The notes: generated from the sequence alone by a model not told the origin. Positions 35,185 through 44,930 are shown, numbered from the stretch's first letter. The stretch is 64,000 nucleotides of DNA from Fictibacillus nanhaiensis (GCA_017052515.1 JAFHKR010000039.1:1426001-1490000), one strand, 5' to 3'. Program-made: numbers and translations.

Positions 35185-35994
35185 TTAGATTTCTTTAACG
35201 ATTCCTTTAACTAGGGAAAGGAAATTGGATTTAACCATCTCTGTTGTTTCCATTACTTCATCATGTGTTAACGGTTGATCTAAGATCCCTGCAGCCATAT
35301 TTGAAATACAAGAGATACCCAGAACTTTCATTCCAGCATGACGAGCGATGATGACTTCTGGAACCGTAGACATGCCAACTGCATCTGCTCCCCATACACG
35401 AAGCATTCTTACTTCCGCTGGTGTTTCGTATGAAGGGCCAGTGTTTCCAGCGTAAACACCTTCTTTTAATGAGATGTTTAATTCTTTTGCTACACTGCGT
35501 GCCACATCTTGTAGAGACAACGTATAAGCTTCACTCATATCTGGAAAACGAACACCAAACGAATCATCATTCGCACCGATTAACGGATTGTTACCAAAGT
35601 TATTGATGTGATCAGTGATCAACATTAGATCTCCAGCTTCAAATTCTTTGTTCACCCCGCCTGCAGCGTTCGTTACAACGATTGTTTCTACCCCGATCAA
35701 TTTCATTACTCGAACAGGGAACGTTACCTTTTCCATTGAGTACCCTTCGTAATAATGAAAACGCCCTTGCATCGCCACTACTTGTTTACCTGCTAGTTCA
35801 CCAATAACAAGTTGTCCAGCGTGACCTTCTACAGTTGACACAGGAAACTCAGGAATATCTGAGTAGGGAATAATAACCGAATTTTGAATCTCTTCAGCAA
35901 GAATTCCTAGACCTGAACCTAAGATCAAACCTATTTTTGGAGCAGAAGTAAGTTTTGATTGAATAAAATCAGCAGACGTTTGTATTTTTGACAT
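35185..35994 (-). CDS. punA: purine nucleoside phosphorylase
   Basis: A 269-residue trimeric-type purine nucleoside phosphorylase. The phosphate-binding Gly loop (LILGSGLG), the HAGQ-type motif (VEGHAGQLVIGE), the base-binding region (TNAAGGVN) and GPSYETPAEVRM are visible. It converts (deoxy)inosine and (deoxy)guanosine to base plus sugar-1-phosphate for DeoB. AAGGGGG ribosome binding site; 25 bases after deoB. Confidence 0.94.
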   Translation of the reverse strand: MSKIQTSADFIQSKLTSAPKIGLILGSGLGILAEEIQNSVIIPYSDIPEFPVSTVEGHAGQLVIGELAGKQVVAMQGRFHYYEGYSMEKVTFPVRVMKLIGVETIVVTNAAGGVNKEFEAGDLMLITDHINNFGNNPLIGANDDSFGVRFPDMSEAYTLSLQDVARSVAKELNISLKEGVYAGNTGPSYETPAEVRMLRVWGADAVGMSTVPEVIIARHAGMKVLGISCISNMAAGILDQPLTHDEVMETTEMVKSNFLSLVKGIVKEI

Positions 35995-36019
35995 GTTTCG
36001 TTTCCCCCTTAACTTAACC

Positions 36020-37204
36020 TTAAAGTTGATTTAAAAAGCTTTGTCCGATACTAGGTTTTTTCACATCATAGATCTCTGCGATCGTTGCACCAATATCAGC
36101 AAACGTATTACCTACGGAAAGTTCTTTACCTTCATTAATACCTTTGTAATACACCATCAATGGAACAAATTCACGTGTATGATCTGTTCCGTGATGAACA
36201 GGATCGTTTCCATGGTCGGCTGTGATGATAAGCAGATCATCTTCTTTTAGCTTTTCTAGAACTTCTGGCAATCGAGCATCAAATTCTTCTAATGCTTGAC
36301 CGTATCCTTTAGGGTCTCTTCTATGTCCGAACAAGGCATCAAAGTCGACCAAGTTCAAAAAGTTAAGACCTGTAAAGTCTTCATCCATGGATTCCACAAG
36401 CTTGTCCATCCCATCCATGTTTGATTTCGTGCGAATAGCTTTTGTCACACCTTCACCGTCAAAGATATCAGAGATCTTACCTAGTGCGATGCTGTCGTAA
36501 CCTGCGTCTTCTAACTCGTTCATAACCGTTCTTCCGAAAGGTTTTAATGCATAGTCGTGACGGTTAGACGTTCTTTCAAATGCTCCTGGTTCCCCTTTAA
36601 ACGGACGAGCTATGATTCTTCCCAACATATACTTGCCGTCACGTGTCATCTCTCTTGCTGTTTCACAGATCTCATATAGTTCTTCTAATGGAACAACATC
36701 TTCATGAGCGGCAATCTGAAGCACAGAATCAGCAGACGTGTATACGATCAGCTTACCAGTCTTCACATGTTCTTCTCCTAGTTCAGTAATGATTTCTGTA
36801 CCTGAAGCTGCCTTGTTACCAAGGATTCCTCTTCCCCATTTTTCTGTAAGCATATCGATCAATTCATCAGGAAATCCTTCCGGGAACGTTTGGAAAGGTT
36901 CCTTGATATGAAGTCCCATGATCTCCCAATGCCCCGTCATCGTATCTTTACCATTTGATAGTTCAGGTAGTTTCGCGTAATGACCGATTGGATTCGCTGC
37001 TTTCTCAATACCCTCCATGTTCGAATCAATATTTCCAAGACCTAGCTTCTCCATGTTTGGAACGTTGAGGCCGTTCATCTCACGTGCAATATGCCCTAGT
37101 GTGTGAGCTCCTTTATCACCAAATTTTTCTGCGTCTGGTGCTTCACCGATTCCTACAGAATCCATTACGACTAAAAAAGTTCTTTTAAAACGTGATTGTT
37201 TCAT
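36020..37204 (-). CDS. deoB: phosphopentomutase
   Basis: Interconverts (deoxy)ribose-1-phosphate and 5-phosphate. The 394 residues are an alkaline-phosphatase-superfamily mutase: N-terminal [14 protein letters not shown] with a metal Asp, the HTLGHIA and phosphorylated-Thr region ([10 protein letters not shown]), and the C-terminal metal sites [18 protein letters not shown] (abridged). The ATG at 37204 follows CAGGAGGACAAG; upstream frame codons are rejected. First gene of deoB-punA-pdp, in line with xerD upstream. Confidence 0.95.
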   Translation of the reverse strand: MKQSRFKRTFLVVMDSVGIGEAPDAEKFGDKGAHTLGHIAREMNGLNVPNMEKLGLGNIDSNMEGIEKAANPIGHYAKLPELSNGKDTMTGHWEIMGLHIKEPFQTFPEGFPDELIDMLTEKWGRGILGNKAASGTEIITELGEEHVKTGKLIVYTSADSVLQIAAHEDVVPLEELYEICETAREMTRDGKYMLGRIIARPFKGEPGAFERTSNRHDYALKPFGRTVMNELEDAGYDSIALGKISDIFDGEGVTKAIRTKSNMDGMDKLVESMDEDFTGLNFLNLVDFDALFGHRRDPKGYGQALEEFDARLPEVLEKLKEDDLLIITADHGNDPVHHGTDHTREFVPLMVYYKGINEGKELSVGNTFADIGATIAEIYDVKKPSIGQSFLNQL

Positions 37205-37317
37205 CTTGTCCTCCTGAAATTCGTGCATTCACTTTATTTACTATTTCCTTATAGCAGAAACAACAAACAAATCCTCGATGATGTCAGAAGTCTGACATCT
37301 TATTGAAAAAAGAAAGC

Positions 37318-38208
37318 TCACGCCCTCGGATGGAAGGCGGAGTATACATCCTTTAATCTTGTTTTCGTGACATGGGTATATATTTGAGTTGTAGAAATAT
37401 CAGCATGTCCTAGCATCTCTTGCACGGCACGAAGATCCGCACCGTTTTCCAATAGGTGAGTAGCAAACGAATGGCGAAGTGTATGCGGTGTGAGTTCCTT
37501 CTCAATATGAGCTTTTCTTGCTAGTTGCTTTAAAATCTTCCAAAATCCCTGTCGAGATAAACGATTCCCGTGATGGTTCAAAAAGAGTGCATCTGTTTTC
37601 TTACTTTTTAACAGGATTAAACGTCCATCCTGTAAATAGCGTTCGATCGCTGCTTGGGCCAACTTTCCAAGAGGAATGATTCTTTCTTTGTTCCCCTTAC
37701 CTATACAACGGATGAAACCCATATCAAGATGAACATCCCCTATATTAAGCTGAACAAGCTCTGAAACTCGAATTCCGGTTGCATATAATAACTCGAGCAT
37801 GCCCTTGTCTCTTTGAGAAAAAGGATCGTTTGCTGAAGGTGTGTCTAATAGAGCTTCGACCTCTTCTGTGGATAATACTTTTGGAAGCTTCCGCTCTGTC
37901 TTGGGTGTTTCAATATGTACAGAAGGGTCTTGACTCGACACCTTTTCTCTTAGAAGAAACTGGTGAAAAGACCGAATAGACGCAATGTTTCGCGCTAGCG
38001 TCGTGGAAGCCTTACCATTCTCTTTTAAAAATAAAAGATATCCCATGATATGATTACGGTCAATCTCATGAATGGTTTCAAGAGATTCGACTTTTTCGAG
38101 ATATCGTACATATTGAGTTAAATCTCTCTTATAGGAGTCGATTGTGTTCTTTGAGAGGGCTCGTTCTACAATGATGTATTGAAGAAAATCCTGAACATGT
38201 TCGTTCAC
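37318..38208 (-). CDS. xerD: site-specific tyrosine recombinase XerD
   Basis: A 296-residue tyrosine recombinase. The catalytic residues are all found: R147 (TGIRVSEL), K171, H242 and R245 (HTLRHSF), H268 (LGHADISTT) and Y277 (IYTHV). The N-terminal SAM-like domain (1-100) is present. With XerC/CodV it resolves chromosome dimers at dif. Position before deoB matches ripX-drm of B. subtilis, so this is housekeeping and not a phage integrase. Confidence 0.95.
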   Translation of the reverse strand: MNEHVQDFLQYIIVERALSKNTIDSYKRDLTQYVRYLEKVESLETIHEIDRNHIMGYLLFLKENGKASTTLARNIASIRSFHQFLLREKVSSQDPSVHIETPKTERKLPKVLSTEEVEALLDTPSANDPFSQRDKGMLELLYATGIRVSELVQLNIGDVHLDMGFIRCIGKGNKERIIPLGKLAQAAIERYLQDGRLILLKSKKTDALFLNHHGNRLSRQGFWKILKQLARKAHIEKELTPHTLRHSFATHLLENGADLRAVQEMLGHADISTTQIYTHVTKTRLKDVYSAFHPRA

Positions 38209-38219
38209 TCTACCCCTCC

Positions 38220-38447
38220 TTACTCACCCGTCTGATAAAAGTAAAAAAGCCTTTTTACTGCGTTTGAATCTTTGTCAGAACTCAGGTTAAAAACTTTAAC
38301 AGCTTTCCCTTTAGGCTCGTCATATCTATGATAATTTTCATATTCTTGATTGATCCAAAGCAGACCGAAATAAAACACGAGCGTGCAAATTGAAAAAGCA
38401 AAGAACACTTTAGTTGTATTCCAAACAATTTTCATCCAGGAAATCAT
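38220..38447 (-). CDS. yqzK: DUF4227 small membrane protein (YqzK-like)
   Basis: About 75 residues: a short start ([13 protein letters not shown]), one transmembrane helix ([19 protein letters not shown]) and a soluble charged tail that ends YFYQTGE. DUF4227 proteins occur between fur and xerD in Bacillus; their function is unknown. Two adjacent ATGs (38450, 38447) follow AGGGGTGG; the second has better spacing. Nineteen upstream codons are left out. Confidence 0.82.
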   Translation of the reverse strand: MISWMKIVWNTTKVFFAFSICTLVFYFGLLWINQEYENYHRYDEPKGKAVKVFNLSSDKDSNAVKRLFYFYQTGE

Positions 38448-38639
38448 CATGTCCACCCCTGTCCTTATATAGTACAGGTTATGCCCACATGATCCCCGAA
38501 TATACATAAAACTTAAATCTACACCTCATACGTTACCCGATTCTTGGGACTTTGTAAATATTCTTTGCCTAATATCTTCTAACTGTGTATGAAATCTCTA
38601 TAGAAATACCTAGCCATCTTGATAAGATTGAGCAAAAAA

Positions 38640-38672
38640 CAAAAAGGAAGCGTTACTCTCCGCTTCCTTCGC
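38640..38672 (-). terminator. terminator overlapping the fur stop codon
   Basis: GGAAGCG and CGCTTCC (38661-38667 and 38646-38652 as complements) pair around GAGAGTAA, which contains the stop, followed by T-rich sequence. Confidence 0.8.
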
Positions 38673-39123
38673 CTGCATTATTATCCTTAGGATGACATCT
38701 GTGACAGATTCCATGAAATGTCAGTCTGTGATCTTTAATTTTAAAATTCCAGCCTTCTTCAACCACTTTTTCCACATCGCCAAGAAGGTCTTCTTGTATT
38801 TCATCCACCGCTCCACATTCGATACAAACGAGATGATGATGAAAATGATCAGCACCCTCTGTTCTAAGATCGTAACGGGAAACCCCATCACCAAAGTTAA
38901 TCTTATCTACTACTTTAAGCTCGGTTAAGAGTTCCAGAGTACGGTAAACGGTCGCCAAACCAATTTCTGGCGCCTTTTCTTTAACGAGCAGATAAACATC
39001 TTCCGCACTTAAGTGATCTTCTTCGTTTTCGAGGAGGACTCTAACTGTCGCCTCACGCTGTGGAGTCAGCTTATAGCTTTGTGAATGCAGCTGTTTTTTG
39101 ATACGGTCGATTCTGCTTTCCAT
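38653..39123 (-). CDS. fur: ferric uptake regulator Fur
   Basis: A 156-residue Fur-family repressor. N-terminal winged helix (LTPQREATVRVL), the regulatory metal site HFHHHLVCIECGAVDE (abridged) and a second Cys pair in ICHRC for structural zinc. It represses iron uptake genes when iron is plentiful. The ATG at 39123 follows AAGGAGG, so 20 upstream codons are rejected. PerR and Zur are relatives, but position between yqzK/xerD and spoIIM marks this as Fur. Confidence 0.93.
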   Translation of the reverse strand: MESRIDRIKKQLHSQSYKLTPQREATVRVLLENEEDHLSAEDVYLLVKEKAPEIGLATVYRTLELLTELKVVDKINFGDGVSRYDLRTEGADHFHHHLVCIECGAVDEIQEDLLGDVEKVVEEGWNFKIKDHRLTFHGICHRCHPKDNNAGEGSGE

Positions 39124-39207
39124 ACCCTTTTCCTCCTTATGTACGCACAAGATAATTATAAGCATGGAGAAAAAAGTTGTCAATTTAAACTCATTTTAAT
39201 TAACGAT

Positions 39208-39222
39208 TTAAACTTATTATAA
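39208..39222 (-). promoter_or_regulatory. candidate PerR box upstream of fur
   Basis: TTATAATAAGTTTAA on the minus strand matches the PerR consensus TTATAATNATTATAA at 12 of 14 fixed positions. It lies about 85 bases before the fur ATG; B. subtilis fur is PerR-regulated. Confidence 0.5.
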
Positions 39223-39244
39223 ACAAAGAATGATTATCTTTATG

Positions 39245-39880
39245 CTAAATGGACCATTTGATAACTTGCTCCATCAGGGCTGGAGTAAAGAACGCTTCCA
39301 TCGTTGAGGCAAGCAGTACCATCACTCCTACACCGGCAACCAAGAGTGTATATCTTAATAGCTGTGGTAAAAATGGCATATGGTGCCTCTTAAAAGCCAG
39401 TTGACGAATCATCTTAAAAGAAAAAGCTACTGCTGCTACTGTTACGATGATGAAAGCTGGAATTAATAATACGTTCTGAGGCAGAACTGATACAAAAGAT
39501 AATAAAAATCCGTACCATCCCATTTGATTCACCAAGAAACCTACAGTAAAGCCGATCACAACTCCTTTTAAGAACAGCATGACTAAGATAACAGGCAGAC
39601 CGATCACGGATAATCCTAGAATCCACATCAGACCCATATATTTGAGATAATGGCCAAAACTTTGAAAGAACATATCCGTTTTGCTTGTAAAACCACCTTC
39701 TGCCGCTTGAACAAAAAAACGTGATAAGTAAGTGTATAGATCTTGTTTTTGATTCAGACTCAACGAATTTACGATAATTGCTCCAAAAATAACACCCATT
39801 AAAAAGAGAACACCAACAAACGCATACAAGGTCTTATTCTCTTCTAGATGCCGCTGCATGTAATAGCGCGCACTCTCCAT
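39245..39880 (-). CDS. spoIIM: stage II sporulation protein M
   Basis: A 211-residue polytopic membrane protein with about five helices; FLMGVIFGAIIVNSL near the start is typical. With SpoIID and SpoIIP it drives peptidoglycan removal and membrane movement in engulfment. ATG preceded by GGAGGAGG. Monocistronic, between fur and the EndoQ-like gene, as in B. subtilis. Confidence 0.93.
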   Translation of the reverse strand: MESARYYMQRHLEENKTLYAFVGVLFLMGVIFGAIIVNSLSLNQKQDLYTYLSRFFVQAAEGGFTSKTDMFFQSFGHYLKYMGLMWILGLSVIGLPVILVMLFLKGVVIGFTVGFLVNQMGWYGFLLSFVSVLPQNVLLIPAFIIVTVAAVAFSFKMIRQLAFKRHHMPFLPQLLRYTLLVAGVGVMVLLASTMEAFFTPALMEQVIKWSI

Positions 39881-39913
39881 ATGTAAGCCTCCTCCACCGA
39901 ATCTCTTAATCCT

Positions 39914-39942
39914 ATTCTATGAATCAGGGGAGAAGGTATGTC
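39914..39942 (-). promoter_or_regulatory. candidate sigma-E promoter of spoIIM
   Basis: On the minus strand GACATACC (39935-39942), 13 bases, then CATAGAAT (39914-39921), close to the sigma-E -10 CATACAnT. It is about 35 bases before the spoIIM ATG; spoIIM is sigma-E dependent in B. subtilis. Confidence 0.45.
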
Positions 39943-41148
39943 TTATTTTTTTGTTTTACTAGGATGGTTTGAAATTACTTTCCCATAAGATCCACCACCA
40001 CCTATTTGAACAGAGAGCTCTCCGTTTCTAGCAGATAGAACCTGTTTGGCTATTGTGGGCTTAACAATTTCTTTTAATTGTTCTTCTGTAGAAGAATGTA
40101 TGATATCCATGTCTGTCCCAATCGCTTCACGCAGTTTCGATAGCGATTTCGGACCTAATCCTGGTATGAACTCCAGCGGTATCTGATGAATGTAAGGGGG
40201 TCTGTTTACGTTACTTGTCTTTGTACCTTGTAGTTCTTTGATCCGGTCGTTGACTCCCTTTACAAACTTCTTACTTCCACATTTATTGCAGCTCTCACTG
40301 TTCGGAAGAAAAACTTCTAAACATGTTTCACAGACCGAATTATAATATTTTCCGAGATAAGGATTCAGGCCATAATTTGCAATAATCTCTCTACCATTCT
40401 CTCCTTGAAGAGCCATTTTGAATTCTTTAAAAGTCGGTTCTTTTAACGAAAGCATCTGATATTCACGTGCGATCTTCTCTAATGAATGTGCATCTGAATT
40501 CGTTAGAAAGGTGTATGAAGAAAGCTCTTCTAGTCGGGATGCCATGTCTGTATTCGAACTTAAGCCTAATTCAACACCATCTATCATAGACGGATCTAAC
40601 ACTTCCGTTAGAGAAGAATTTACTCCTTTTCCGTATAAACTTTTAAATGGAGTAAAAATATGAGCAGGGATAAATAATCCACCTGAATTCTTCACGAACT
40701 GTTGAAGTTCATAGGCACTGCCATACATCCGCTGTGAGCTTAAATGAATATTCTTCATTCGAGACGATAGCCAATGACTTAAGTTCTCCATCGCGGCAAG
40801 GCTAGGCATATATACAAGAACGTGGATCGGCCCCTTACATTGTTCATCGTTAATCTCTATCTCGGCTCCAGGTATCAGTGTTAATCCATCAACAGATAAG
40901 CCGCCTTCTTCTAGCTCTCTCAAGTAACCATCCTGTTCAAGTTCTTTTAATTCCTGAAGTACTTCAGGAGAATGACAATCGATGATTCCTATAACATCCA
41001 TCCCTTTTACATGTTTAGCTACGTGTAAAATATTGCGAAGTGTCAGAGATCTTGAACCTGTAATCTTGATCGCTTTTCCTGTTTGAGATGCTCCGATGTG
41101 TATATGCATATCAGCAAAGAACGGTAGAAGTTTATTTTTTGAGTGCAC
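39943..41148 (-). CDS. yqxK: endonuclease Q family protein (YqxK-like, PHP domain)
   Basis: A 401-residue protein. The N-terminal PHP domain has FADMHIHIG, GIIDCHSP, EIEINDE and NSDAHS ligand motifs; a four-Cys zinc finger (CETCLEVF with CNKCG) follows at about 270-290, then a helix-hairpin-helix (FIPGLGPKSLSKL). This is the EndoQ layout, a nuclease cutting DNA at deaminated or abasic bases in archaea and some Bacillales. The GTG start (41148) lies inside the end of nudF (17-base overlap) with GGAG 7 bases upstream. Confidence 0.87.
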   Translation of the reverse strand: MHSKNKLLPFFADMHIHIGASQTGKAIKITGSRSLTLRNILHVAKHVKGMDVIGIIDCHSPEVLQELKELEQDGYLRELEEGGLSVDGLTLIPGAEIEINDEQCKGPIHVLVYMPSLAAMENLSHWLSSRMKNIHLSSQRMYGSAYELQQFVKNSGGLFIPAHIFTPFKSLYGKGVNSSLTEVLDPSMIDGVELGLSSNTDMASRLEELSSYTFLTNSDAHSLEKIAREYQMLSLKEPTFKEFKMALQGENGREIIANYGLNPYLGKYYNSVCETCLEVFLPNSESCNKCGSKKFVKGVNDRIKELQGTKTSNVNRPPYIHQIPLEFIPGLGPKSLSKLREAIGTDMDIIHSSTEEQLKEIVKPTIAKQVLSARNGELSVQIGGGGSYGKVISNHPSKTKK

Positions 41149-41680
41149 GTGTTAACTCCATATACATGACACTGTATGCTGTTTTTGCATCATGAATTTG
41201 TTCTTCTCTCATTAAAGCCTTGGCTTCATCTACGCTTAATTCTAGTACATTCAAGAATTCATCTTCATCTGTCATTTGATCCCCTTGTTTTATAAGAGTG
41301 TTCGTATAGTAAAGGTGAATCAGTTCGTCTGCAAATCCTGGTGAGGTGTAGAAAGAACCGATGGATTCCATAGATTCGCAAGCAAAACCCGTTTCTTCTA
41401 ACAACTCACGCTTGGCACATTCCAAGGGATCTTCTCCTTTTTCAAGCTTACCTGCCGGAATTTCAATGATCGTCTTTTCAAGTGGTTTACGGAACTGCTC
41501 TACCATTAACATCTTACCTTCATTTGTTACTGCTAGTACGGCAACTGCTCCAGGATGTTTAACAACCTCACGTTTCGCTATCTTCTGATTCGGCAGTTCA
41601 ACTTCTTCTATATAAAGGTCAATAACTTTACCGCTGTATATCTGTTCTTTGCTGATCGTTTTTTCGTATAAGTTTTCCAT
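41132..41680 (-). CDS. nudF: ADP-ribose pyrophosphatase NudF
   Basis: A 182-residue Nudix hydrolase. The Nudix box GKLEKGEDPLECAKRELLEETGF (abridged: G-x5-E-x7-REL-x-EETG) is complete, with the downstream SFYTSPGFADE of ADP-ribose enzymes. It hydrolyses ADP-ribose to AMP and ribose-5-phosphate. The ATG at 41680 follows GGAGTGTGG; the GTG three codons earlier is within that site. Coupled to the EndoQ-like gene. Confidence 0.92.
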   Translation of the reverse strand: MENLYEKTISKEQIYSGKVIDLYIEEVELPNQKIAKREVVKHPGAVAVLAVTNEGKMLMVEQFRKPLEKTIIEIPAGKLEKGEDPLECAKRELLEETGFACESMESIGSFYTSPGFADELIHLYYTNTLIKQGDQMTDEDEFLNVLELSVDEAKALMREEQIHDAKTAYSVMYMELTRALKK

Positions 41681-41778
41681 TTTCCACACTCCAATGGTCT
41701 ATTTATCTTCTTTTCTACATAAAGTCTATCATACTTTGGAATACTGCATTTAATAGGACATTGAAGGAGGATTAGCAG

Positions 41779-41913
41779 ATGAAGATCTATCTTCAGCCAA
41801 AAGGAATCACGCTTGTGGGTAAGGCATGGCAGATCAAATATATGCTACAAAATTATAGTAAGCAGCATGAACTTGTTCAAGACTGGATCAACGCGACTTC
41901 TCCAAAAAAATAA
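41779..41913 (+). CDS. mciZ: MciZ, mother-cell inhibitor of FtsZ
   Basis: A 44-residue peptide, easily missed because of its size. It matches the 40-residue MciZ of B. subtilis in pattern: MKIYLQPKGITLVGKAWQI against the MKxxxxPKGxxLVGKAWEI start, then a helix and a V-x-DWI end. MciZ caps the minus end of FtsZ filaments and stops Z-ring formation in the mother cell. GAAGGAGG precedes the ATG by 8 bases. A CATAAAGT at 41718-41725 could be a sigma-E -10 but no good -35 was seen. It is flanked by nudF and yqkF, the known mciZ location. Confidence 0.9.
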   Translation: MKIYLQPKGITLVGKAWQIKYMLQNYSKQHELVQDWINATSPKK

Positions 41914-41932
41914 ACGCACCTTAACGGCTGAC

Positions 41933-41961
41933 GATGTGAATTTTTATTCGCATCTTTTTTT
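41933..41961 (+). terminator. terminator of mciZ
   Basis: GATGTGAAT (41933-41941) pairs with ATTCGCATC (41946-41954) with one G-U pair and a 4-base loop, then seven Ts. Confidence 0.85.
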
Positions 41962-42040
41962 GTGCGGACTTTTTTCTTTTTTTTAATCATTATGATAGGT
42001 TTAAAGCAGAAACAAATCGAATGAAGTTGAGGTGATTAGA

Positions 42041-42952
42041 ATGGAGAAAAGAAGACTTGGTTCTTCTGATCTGTATGTGAGTGAATTGAGTTTAGGATGT
42101 ATGTCCCTTGCTCCTGAACTCGGAAAAGAGAACGAGAAAATCGTCAAAACAGCACTCGATCATGGTATAAATTATTTTGACACTGCCGATTTATATGGCT
42201 TCGGGTGGAATGAGGAGTTTATTGGAAAAGCACTAAAAGACGTTAGACAAGACATCATTCTTGCTACAAAAGGTGGAAACGATTGGAGTCAACCTGGAGA
42301 CGGTTGGAAGTGGAATCCTTCGAAAACTTATATTAAATCTGCGTTAAAGGATAGCCTGAAACGTCTACAAACCGACTACATCGATCTCTACCAGCTTCAC
42401 GGAGGGACGATTGATGATCCGCTAGATGAAACGATCGAAGCTTTTGATGAGCTCGTGTCTGAAGGTTATATCCGTTATTATGGAATTTCATCAATACGGC
42501 CCAACACGATTAAATATTTTGCAGAGCACTCTAATATTCAAAGTATCATGATGCAATACAGTTTATTGGATAGACGTCCTGAAGAACTGTTTCCTTTTCT
42601 CGCGTCAAAGGATATAAGCGTTATTGCAAGAGGTCCTGTTGCAAAAGGATGGTTGAGTGAAAAAGCATTTCAAAAGAGTGCTGATGGCAAGTTTCTTCAT
42701 TACACCGGCGCTGACATACAAAAAAAGATCAATAAGTCTAAAGATGTTTTAGGTGATAAAAACATCACACATGCAGCTTTGCAATATGTGTTGCAACAAA
42801 AGCCGGTGGCAACTGCAGCTGCTGGTGCAAGCTCTGTTGAACAACTTTTAGAAAATATTAAAACCTTTGAATCTCGACCTTTAAGTGAAATGGAGTCAGA
42901 GTCATTACGTTCTCTTTTCCCTGCTGAAATCTACGAAACGCACCGAGCATAA
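42041..42952 (+). CDS. yqkF: aldo/keto reductase (YqkF-like)
   Basis: A 303-residue NADPH-dependent (beta/alpha)8 oxidoreductase. Catalytic tetrad: Asp and Tyr in FDTADLYG, Lys in ATKGG, His in LYQLHGG. The physiological substrate is unknown. The ATG at 42041 follows GAGGTGATTAGA; a GTG three codons upstream overlaps that site. It follows mciZ and its terminator, as yqkF does in B. subtilis. Confidence 0.9.
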   Translation: MEKRRLGSSDLYVSELSLGCMSLAPELGKENEKIVKTALDHGINYFDTADLYGFGWNEEFIGKALKDVRQDIILATKGGNDWSQPGDGWKWNPSKTYIKSALKDSLKRLQTDYIDLYQLHGGTIDDPLDETIEAFDELVSEGYIRYYGISSIRPNTIKYFAEHSNIQSIMMQYSLLDRRPEELFPFLASKDISVIARGPVAKGWLSEKAFQKSADGKFLHYTGADIQKKINKSKDVLGDKNITHAALQYVLQQKPVATAAAGASSVEQLLENIKTFESRPLSEMESESLRSLFPAEIYETHRA

Positions 42953-42959
42953 TTCAATA

Positions 42960-43002
42960 GAAAAAGTCCCGCTAAAGCGATATCGCTTCACGGGACTTTT
43001 TT
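42960..43002. terminator. bidirectional terminator between yqkF and the second thiolase
   Basis: AAAAGTCCCG (42962-42971) pairs with CGGGACTTTT (42991-43000); a perfect GCGATATCGC palindrome forms an inner hairpin. Confidence 0.92.
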
Positions 43003-44171
43003 TATACTCGTTTGAGTAACATCGCAATTCCTTGCCCACCACCGATACAGAGGCTCGCTATTCCGTACTTTTCTTGGCGCTGTTCCATTTCATAACTTAG
43101 AGTGAGCAGCAACCTAGCACCACTCGCACCTACAGGATGGCCTAGCGCAATCGCTCCTCCGTTTACATTCGTTCTTTCGCGGTCTAATTTTAGTTCCTTT
43201 TCTACAGCTAAATATTGAGAACTAAACGCTTCGTTAATTTCAAACAACCCAATGTCATCGATGGAAAGACCTGTTTTTTGCAGGAGTTTTTGAATCGCAG
43301 GTACAGGACCAATTCCCATCACCGATGGATCGACGCCGGTTACTGCCCAAGAAACAATCTCTACGAGCGGTTTTAACCTTTTCTCTTTAACCGATTTTTC
43401 GTGAGCAAGAATAAGTGACACGGCCCCATCGTTAATAGAAGAAGAATTTCCTGCTGTAACTGTTCCGTCTTTTTGAAAAGATGGCCTCAACTCTCCAAGC
43501 AAAGAAACAGATGTTTCAGGCTTGATCCCTTCATCCTCTGTAAAGAGAGCTCCGTTTTTTAAAGGTACTGTAACGATCTCTTTTGTAAATCTTCCACTCT
43601 CTCTTGCTTCAGCCGCTTTTCTATGACTAAGACTTGCATACTCATCTTGCTCTCCTCTTGTAATGGAATATTGATCAGCTAAATTTTCAGCTGTAATACC
43701 CATACCACACCCGATGTATTCATCACTTAACGTCTGAAGAAGCATATCATCAAACGTGATCGGGCCAAACTTTTGATTATGAAACCGGTGGTGAAAAGAA
43801 ACGTGTGGCGACTGTGACATATTTTCTATGCCTCCACAAAGCGCGATTCCTTCTTCCTGATCACGTAGGTTCTGCATGGCTGAAACCACTGCTTGCATGC
43901 CAGAACCACATAAGCGGTTGACGAGCATGGCAGGAACGTCTGATGGCACTCCTGCTTTTAATGCAGTATGTCGCGCTACATATGCGGCATTCTTACTCGA
44001 ATGAATAACATTACCATAAACGACATCCGTTATATCTGCTGGAGAAATATGGGCACGTTTCATCGCCTCTACCGCAGATATCTCACCCAGGTCTGTCGGA
44101 CTCACACCTGTCAAGGATTTTCCATATGATCCAAACGGCGTTCTAGCCCCATCTATGATATAGATAGCCAT
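43002..44171 (-). CDS. acetyl-CoA acetyltransferase (thiolase), second copy
   Basis: A 389-residue degradative/biosynthetic thiolase. The acyl-enzyme Cys in NRLCGSGMQAV, the His in [17 protein letters not shown] and the second Cys in CIGGGQG are intact. It would split acetoacetyl-CoA to two acetyl-CoA or run in reverse. It is last in the block thiolase-scoA-scoB-thiolase; the 90-base gap before it has no terminator. It is clearly diverged from the first thiolase at 45671-46867, so not a recent duplicate, and may prefer other chain lengths. Confidence 0.9.
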   Translation of the reverse strand: MAIYIIDGARTPFGSYGKSLTGVSPTDLGEISAVEAMKRAHISPADITDVVYGNVIHSSKNAAYVARHTALKAGVPSDVPAMLVNRLCGSGMQAVVSAMQNLRDQEEGIALCGGIENMSQSPHVSFHHRFHNQKFGPITFDDMLLQTLSDEYIGCGMGITAENLADQYSITRGEQDEYASLSHRKAAEARESGRFTKEIVTVPLKNGALFTEDEGIKPETSVSLLGELRPSFQKDGTVTAGNSSSINDGAVSLILAHEKSVKEKRLKPLVEIVSWAVTGVDPSVMGIGPVPAIQKLLQKTGLSIDDIGLFEINEAFSSQYLAVEKELKLDRERTNVNGGAIALGHPVGASGARLLLTLSYEMEQRQEKYGIASLCIGGGQGIAMLLKRV

Positions 44172-44260
44172 GTGATTGCACCTCTTTAATTAAAAGATAA
44201 GAACCTAGTATCGATCATGAATCTTCTTCGCGAATTAAATATTTTTCAAAAGGACTTACC

Positions 44261-44914
44261 TTAATAAGCGTTCAACTTCACATTCTCTGCAACAGATAGT
44301 TTTGCTTCGGTGGAATTCACTACATCTTCAACGGAATATCCTTCTGCTACTTCTCTTAACACGAGACCTTGATCAGAAACGTCCATAACAGCACGATCGG
44401 TAATGATGCGTTCTACGACTCCTTTACCAGTTAGGGGAAGCTGACATTGCTTTAAGATTTTACTCTCTCCTGCTTTGTTCACATGTTCCATGATGACGAT
44501 GATCTTCTTCGCTCCGTGCACAAGATCCATCGCCCCGCCCATTCCTTTGATCATCTTTCCTGGAATCATCCAGTTGGCCAGATCTCCGTTCTCTGAAACT
44601 TCCATTCCACCTAGGATCGCGATATCGATGTGACCGCCGCGGATCATCGCAAACGATTCAGAACTGTCAAAGTAAGAAGCCCCTTTAATCGCCGTTACCG
44701 TTTCTTTTCCTGCATTGATCAGATCTGGATCAACTTCACTTTCAAGCGGATAAGGTCCGATGCCTAAAAGTCCGTTCTCTGATTGTAAGACAACCTCTTT
44801 ATTATCGGAAATAAAATTGGCAACCATCGTTGGCATTCCGATTCCTAAATTTACGTAGAATCCCGATTCGATCTCTTTTTCCGCTCTTTTTGCAATTCTT
44901 TCTCTAATGTTCAT
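44261..44914 (-). CDS. scoB: 3-oxoacid CoA-transferase subunit B
   Basis: A 217-residue CoA-transferase beta subunit. The catalytic Glu lies in [11 protein letters not shown], followed by the [14 protein letters not shown] strand and the YSVEDV end. With subunit A it moves CoA from succinyl-CoA (or acetyl-CoA) to acetoacetate. It starts 17 bases after scoA with GGAGG upstream. Substrate (acetoacetate) is inferred from the flanking thiolases and the divergent HMG-CoA lyase. Confidence 0.9.
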   Translation of the reverse strand: MNIRERIAKRAEKEIESGFYVNLGIGMPTMVANFISDNKEVVLQSENGLLGIGPYPLESEVDPDLINAGKETVTAIKGASYFDSSESFAMIRGGHIDIAILGGMEVSENGDLANWMIPGKMIKGMGGAMDLVHGAKKIIVIMEHVNKAGESKILKQCQLPLTGKGVVERIITDRAVMDVSDQGLVLREVAEGYSVEDVVNSTEAKLSVAENVKLNAY

Positions 44915-44930
44915 AATGGTCTCCCTCCTC

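Noticed and set aside
37318..38208. Tyrosine recombinase as a sign of a prophage or integrative element
   Set aside because: Sequence and neighbours identify housekeeping XerD; no att repeats, tRNA or phage genes are nearby.
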